NCBI GenBank assembly: GCA_030770535.1
Contig: JASVEC010000046.1
Coordinates: 124,001 to 188,000 of the forward strand
Direction of reading: 5' to 3'
From: Batkoa obscura
Lineage: Eukaryota > Entomophthoromycota > Entomophthoromycetes > Entomophthorales > Batkoaceae
DNA: 64,000 nt
Shown: piece after piece, positions 59,709-64,000 of the stretch
Position numbering within the stretch: position 1 is the stretch's first letter
Layout of the letters: every line of letters begins with the position of its first letter
Position numbers and translations under genes: made by a program
Notes under the pieces: model-generated
Told to the model about the DNA's origin: nothing
Database searches by the model: none
Seen by the model: only the letters and a program-made list of their open reading frames with translations

Positions 59709-60046
59709 CTATTACAGTTTTGTTTAATAAATAATGTATAAATAAATCATAAATATGCAGCACCTATTATCAGTGAATAGAAGGACAACTATATTATTAT
59801 CAAATTAATAGTTTAAAATAAAGTTTAACGATAGAAAATAATCAAGTTATAGTTAAAACAAGGATGAGATATAATCCATGCTCAAAAAAAGGTAATAAAT
59901 AACAATAACAATTTAATAATACAAGATCCACTTTAAATTTCTAAAACAACGAAAGGAGAAATAGAAAATTTCAAAGGATGAAAGAAATAGGGAGATAAAG
60001 GAAGACTCGATTTTAAAAAATAGTAATCCCAGTTTGATATTTCAAA
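59709..60046. other. Intergenic, AT-rich
   Basis: Between tRNA-Ser and the 3' end of the CLASP-like gene; nothing recognised. Confidence 0.45.
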
Positions 60047-61267
60047 CTATTCTTTTACAATGTTACAATTTTTCTTTTTAATTGGGGAATTGAATAGAAT
60101 CTCTTCCAATCGAGGTGGAAGCTGATGATATAATAACCATTCATTATCTAGTGTAGAAGTATCATCCTTATTTACAAGAGTAAGCTCTGGTTCCCCATTT
60201 ACTTTTAGCGATCTCCTATCTTGTGTGATTGTCAAAGGTCCGTTATTTTGGTTTAATTGATTATGGGAATTACTTTTAACTTTGGTTGGTGTTGTATAAT
60301 TAAAGATATCAGGAACTTTCTTCACTCGTTGGGAAAAATCCTGTGGTTTTGAACCGAAAATATCTACATCTTGTCGTCTTATTATGGTGGGTGTTTTTAT
60401 TAATATGGGGTTAAAGCGGGAGTGGAGGCGTTGTTTTGGCTTGTTATTGAAATCAAACATAGAGGTTAGATTATCTTTGTATTCCTCCTTGTTAGGTTGA
60501 AGTCTCTGATCAATAGGCAAGTTGAGTAATAAAGAAGATGGATTATAAGGTCGAAGTAAATAAGGTTTAATTAACTTAATTTGTGGTAAACTATTTAAAT
60601 TTAACAATATATTTTTTGGAAAATAAGATTGAAATTTCATAGCATCTATTGAATTTAATTGATAATAATTATAATAAATTAATTTAGCCAAATATCTTAC
60701 AATTTCATTATTGTCTATTAAACCTTTTTTTAGATAATTAATTACATTTTCCCTGTATTGTTTGATGTTTTGTTGAGTTAACTTGTAAACTATTAAATCT
60801 ATTAATGAGGATATAAAACATCGAGCTTGACCATCATATAAACTAAATTTATTTAATAATATAGTAAAGATTGATGAGTGATTACAATTATTAATCAAAA
60901 CAGTTAATGTTTGATAACTTTTTTTATGCAATTCTTTGTGTTGTCGTACTAGATATCCTTTTAACCAAGGAACAACTATTGTTATAAAAGGCTCAAATAA
61001 CTCTTTTGTTATCTCAACAAATGAAATAATAAAATTACAAACAGCTTTATTAATTGTAAAATGGGAATTATTGAAACTCATTTCTATTATATTTTTCAAT
61101 TCTATTGTTTGATTTATAAAATTACTATCAATTGACTTATAATTGGATAAATTAACGGATAGATCAGATAATATTGTGACACATTGTCGCCATGTTTTTT
61201 GATTAATATGTTGATTAAATTGCCGATTAACATTTTTGATAAGGATATCTAATCCGGACATGACCAA
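60047..61267 (-). CDS. CLASP-like protein with a single TOG domain
   Basis: Single exon, 406 residues. Residues 1-225 are all helices in HEAT-like pairs and match the CLASP N-terminal (TOG) pattern: TWRQCVTILSDLSVNLSNY, FINQTIELKNIIEMSFNNSH, KAVCNFIISFVEITKELFEP, IVVPWLKGYLVRQHKELHKK, then VINYLKKGLIDNNEIVRYLA. CLASP/Stu1 proteins bind tubulin and stabilise microtubules. Residues 226-406 are a polar, probably disordered tail with basic patches (KPKQRLHSRFNP; IIRRQDVDIFGSKPQDFSQR) that could bind microtubules. Fungal Stu1 is far longer with several TOGs, so this is a short form; whether another CLASP exists elsewhere is unknown. The ATG at 61267 is followed by MSG two codons later, an alternative start. 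Confidence 0.65.
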   Translation of the reverse strand: MVMSGLDILIKNVNRQFNQHINQKTWRQCVTILSDLSVNLSNYKSIDSNFINQTIELKNIIEMSFNNSHFTINKAVCNFIISFVEITKELFEPFITIVVPWLKGYLVRQHKELHKKSYQTLTVLINNCNHSSIFTILLNKFSLYDGQARCFISSLIDLIVYKLTQQNIKQYRENVINYLKKGLIDNNEIVRYLAKLIYYNYYQLNSIDAMKFQSYFPKNILLNLNSLPQIKLIKPYLLRPYNPSSLLLNLPIDQRLQPNKEEYKDNLTSMFDFNNKPKQRLHSRFNPILIKTPTIIRRQDVDIFGSKPQDFSQRVKKVPDIFNYTTPTKVKSNSHNQLNQNNGPLTITQDRRSLKVNGEPELTLVNKDDTSTLDNEWLLYHQLPPRLEEILFNSPIKKKNCNIVKE

Positions 61268-61775
61268 TATTTAGAGTTATGTATTTTATTTAAATGCTAA
61301 ATAAGCAAAAAAAGGTTGTTCATAAATTATTAAAATTCTCATTATCTTTACTCTAAGTTATGTTAGTATCAAATTAAAATTAACTTGGATTTTTAGAACC
61401 AATTAGAAACGATCTAATAAACCATGTTTATGAATTCACTCGTAAAGAAAGCTACTATACTCTTAAGTAGTAGACCTATCTTATTTTTCTAATATTTCTC
61501 TCTTACTATTTCTACTTTATTAAAGTAATTATCAAACTAAAATCAAGTTAATGTTTAACTTTTAGTAGTTTTATCTGTAGAAAAGTGTCAAAGAATACGT
61601 TTATTGAAGTGACTTTCGAGTTTAAAGTAAAGAAAAATCAAGTTGTTAATAACATAAGTAAATAGGACAAAGGAAGTCAGTCCTACTTTTCAACTTTTGA
61701 AAAAAACGACAAACTACAATAAACATATTTTATTACAATAAAAACACTAACGAATACTGTAAATTGAATACTGAT
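61268..61775. other. Intergenic, AT-rich
   Basis: Between two minus-strand genes. No feature recognised. Confidence 0.45.
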
Positions 61776-63104
61776 TTACTCTAACTTAAGCCAATCTATC
61801 ATTGGATTTCTTATGATATCATTATAAGGTCCATCATCTCTATCAGGAGCAATAAATAACAGTGGAGTATCATATTTATAATTAGTATTCTCATTTGTTT
61901 TTATAATAGCAAAATTATTAATAATAACAATTTCAAGGTTTGGAAATATAGATAAAAAACATTTGAATGTTTTAAGTGACTCATGTAAGCCTTCAATTTC
62001 AATTTTTTTTATAAATTTACATTCATTGATTTTACTAGCAACAATAGAATCAATAAATAATTCTCTAGCTTTAATATCAAATTTCTCAATATAAATTTTA
62101 TGAACATTCGATAATAACGATATAAAATTTAATAATTCAATTGATAATTTTTTAATGTAAATTTCTTTTAAGGTTGTTAGTTTCATAAACTCATTAAATT
62201 GCGCTTTTGAATTAAGGTGACCTAAAGTAGTAACATTGCTATCTTGTATTAACTTCATATTACTAATCCCGCTATCATCTACTTCAAAAAGGCTACCTGA
62301 AAAATCCACTAACTCAACACTTTTTAATTTCTTTAAATTTCCAAAACAAGTAATATCAAAGTCATTAAATTCTCCACGAACTTGTAATTTTAAATTGGAA
62401 ATAAAATTGAAGTTAGGGTTGAACTCAGCTGGAGTAGCAATAATATCAGTAGTCTCCATCTGTAATAACTTTAACTTAGTAAACTCAATTTTAATTCTAT
62501 CTAATCCATCAAGATCTAAATAATCAAAAGAATACAGTTTAAATGACTGTAATTTAGTTGAATTAAGATATTGAACTACATCTTTAATTATTATATCATC
62601 TCCGATGATTTCAAATGTATCAATTTGATTCAAATAATCTTTGAATAATCCTAATGATTCTAGATAATAAATGGAACTTATTGATATCTTTTTTAAGTTT
62701 GGTAATTTAATTTTTATTCTTAGTTTATTGTCCTTTTTGTCATTACTACTACCAATGTTACTTTTATCCTCACTATCGTTATCATCCTCCTCATTAAAAT
62801 CATCAAACTGTCTTTCATAAGCTAATGAAATCAAATTTGGACAAATATTAACAATACCAAAATTATTATTTCCAATATTAATATGCTTCATCAAAGAACC
62901 ATAGTTCTCAATAAATTTTTGTTGATAGTTAATATATTTACCAACATAATAAACTGAATAAGTTAAATTATATTTGATAATATAATTGATAACTTTAAAT
63001 AAATATTTGTTTAGAAATCTGTAATTGAATAACTCTTCTGAGTTAAGCTGTTTGAAGATTACTTCTAATAGGATGTCTGGTAATTCATCGAATCTCAATG
63101 GCAT
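61776..63104 (-). CDS. F-box/LRR-like protein (family member 4, intact)
   Basis: Single exon, 442 residues, the only unbroken member of the local family. The N-terminus MPLRFDELPDILLEVIFKQL then NSEELFNYRFLNKYLFKVI is an F-box-like helix set (LPDILLE, L-x-x-x-E-L, F-L-N-K). It is followed by KYNLTYSVYYVGKYINYQQK, LMKHINIG, an acidic insert (FNEEDDNDSEDKS), then irregular leucine-rich repeats (LPNLKKISISSIYYLESLGL; YLNQIDTFEIIGDDIIIKDV; TLKEIYIKKLSIELLNFISL; FLSIFPNLEIVIINNFA). It ends with the family C-terminus LLFIAPDRDDGPYNDIIRNP. Probably a substrate receptor for an SCF ubiquitin ligase; the target is unknown. MITE copy 16 lies 180 bp upstream. Confidence 0.82.
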   Translation of the reverse strand: MPLRFDELPDILLEVIFKQLNSEELFNYRFLNKYLFKVINYIIKYNLTYSVYYVGKYINYQQKFIENYGSLMKHINIGNNNFGIVNICPNLISLAYERQFDDFNEEDDNDSEDKSNIGSSNDKKDNKLRIKIKLPNLKKISISSIYYLESLGLFKDYLNQIDTFEIIGDDIIIKDVVQYLNSTKLQSFKLYSFDYLDLDGLDRIKIEFTKLKLLQMETTDIIATPAEFNPNFNFISNLKLQVRGEFNDFDITCFGNLKKLKSVELVDFSGSLFEVDDSGISNMKLIQDSNVTTLGHLNSKAQFNEFMKLTTLKEIYIKKLSIELLNFISLLSNVHKIYIEKFDIKARELFIDSIVASKINECKFIKKIEIEGLHESLKTFKCFLSIFPNLEIVIINNFAIIKTNENTNYKYDTPLLFIAPDRDDGPYNDIIRNPMIDWLKLE

Positions 63105-63283
63105 ATTGAAATTCTATTAAAAAAGAAAGGAAGTTGATATTCTTTTTAGATTTGAATTGTTTGAAAATATTGATAAATTGTTGCAGAATTTAACCTCATT
63201 TGCAAAATAAACACAGTTTTTTTTCAAAGATTGAAATTATCCAATAATTCCTTTTAAAATGAAAATGGCTTCAAAAAAGAACA

Positions 63284-63388
63284 AATGGGGATGTATTTTT
63301 GTGTTTAAGAATTTTACTAGTTAATTTTCCGCTTAAATAGCACTTAAAAAATAGAAAAATAATGAAACCAAAAGAAATACCCCCATAT
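63284..63388 (-). repeat. MITE-like repeat (copy 16)
   Basis: Reverse-oriented, TGGGGATGTATTTTTGTGTT to ACCCCCATA, 180 bp upstream of the F-box gene at 63104. Apart from this copy, 63105-63702 is AT-rich and shows nothing else. Confidence 0.9.
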
Positions 63389-63702
63389 TTTGATCAATTT
63401 TCTCTAAATTTATTGTGTTTACATGTATATATAATAAAATATTTTCTATGTCAAAAGTTATTAATATCATCAAAACTGTGGTCTTTATTTTTCGATAAAA
63501 ATTAATTCATTTTACTATAACCAACCTATTAGAAAGACATTAAAATAAACAGCTAAGTTATATTGTCTCAATACGATTTGAGGGATCATATTTAAATATT
63601 TTATTAACACTATAGAAGGTTATACTATATAACTGATTTTAGACTATTTTCTATTTATTGAACTTTATAAATTTTTTAATTTTTAAGATATTTTTTATTA
63701 AC

Positions 63703-64000
63703 TTATCTAACATATTGTTGAATCCATTGAGCATAAGTATTAACACGAGCAAACACAGAAGGAAAGTCAGGATTAAGACATCTTAAATCTTTGACAAAGG
63801 AAGTAACACCAATGATAGTATTTCCAATAACAAGTGGACCTCCAGAATCGCCTTGACAAACAGCCGAACGACCTTCACGATAACCAGCACATAAGTGATG
63901 AGGTTTAGATAAACCTTGATAAGCAGCATTACAAGAATCAAAAGAATAGACGGGAAGGTTAGCTTCTTGAAGTTGAGAAGCTAACCTTTGTTGATCATTT
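63703..64000 (-). CDS. Trypsin-like serine protease (S1), C-terminal part
   Basis: Runs off the right edge of the window; only the last 99 codons are visible. They hold the end of a chymotrypsin-fold protease: LCAGYREGRSAVCQGDSGGP with the catalytic Ser in GDSGG, PLVIGNTIIGVTSFVKDLRC, and the C-terminus VFARVNTYAQWIQQYVR followed by TAA at 63703-63705. Six residues before the catalytic Ser lies an Ala (SAVCQGDS) where trypsins carry Asp. The S1 specificity may therefore not be tryptic, although alignment of this loop by eye is uncertain. Secreted trypsin-like proteases are expanded in insect-pathogenic Entomophthorales. Catalytic His and Asp lie outside the window. Confidence 0.9.
   Translation of the reverse strand, partial: NDQQRLASQLQEANLPVYSFDSCNAAYQGLSKPHHLCAGYREGRSAVCQGDSGGPLVIGNTIIGVTSFVKDLRCLNPDFPSVFARVNTYAQWIQQYVR

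Overview
The window is AT-rich nuclear DNA from a fungus. Genes carry many short spliceosomal introns (about 45-100 nt, GTAAGT-like donors), coding exons are rich in Lys/Asn/Ile/Leu, and the core genes are fungal (LRO1, OST3, ATG3, ATG15, SEC5, ILV3, GH5 exo-beta-1,3-glucanases). Three things point to an early-diverging lineage: a FAM49/CYRI-type Rac regulator, an RNF216-type RBR ligase with an NCoR-like SANT protein, and a trypsin-type serine protease. An Entomophthorales fungus such as Conidiobolus would fit. That placement is inference; the sequence names no organism.

Layout. 1-1.8 kb: a decayed DNA-transposon copy and two copies of a short repeat. 1.8-12.3 kb: POP1 (RNase P/MRP), tRNA-Glu, a TMEM70-family mitochondrial protein, ILV3, a decayed ATG15-like lipase and an intact ATG15. 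12.6-26.2 kb: a long NCoR-like SANT protein, SEC5 (exocyst), OST3 (oligosaccharyltransferase) and LRO1 (PDAT), tightly packed. 26.9-30.1 kb: a broken F-box/LRR-like gene and a dense cluster of six MITE copies. 30.7-40.3 kb: FAM49/CYRI, ribosomal protein eS26, a decayed unknown gene, MPDU1, the RNF216-like ligase and ATG3. 41-52 kb: a ketopantoate-reductase-like gene, an MFS phosphate-type transporter, two broken F-box/LRR-like genes, an inverted second copy of the 1-kb transposon segment, and a medium-chain reductase. 52-64 kb: gene-poor DNA with one decayed unknown gene, two tandem GH5 glucanases, tRNA-Ser, a single-TOG CLASP-like protein, an intact F-box/LRR-like gene and the 3' end of a trypsin-like protease.

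The most interesting signals are these. (1) A palindromic MITE of about 105 bp, with 12-bp terminal inverted repeats, occurs about 16 times. (2) Three of the four members of the local F-box/LRR family have a MITE copy 50-270 bp upstream of the start codon. (3) The two GH5 paralogues share an exactly identical 385-bp tract in otherwise diverged genes, the signature of recent gene conversion. (4) Three genes in 10 kb (ketopantoate reductase, F-box/LRR, medium-chain reductase) each have one isolated one-base frameshift, which is either recent decay or assembly error.

The housekeeping genes do not form a pathway cluster. Shared themes are the secretory pathway and glycosylation (OST3, MPDU1, SEC5), lipid handling and autophagy (LRO1, ATG15, ATG3), and branched-chain/pantothenate metabolism (ILV3 and the PanE-like gene use neighbouring 2-keto acids). 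Exon edges given are read by eye from splice signals and protein continuity.
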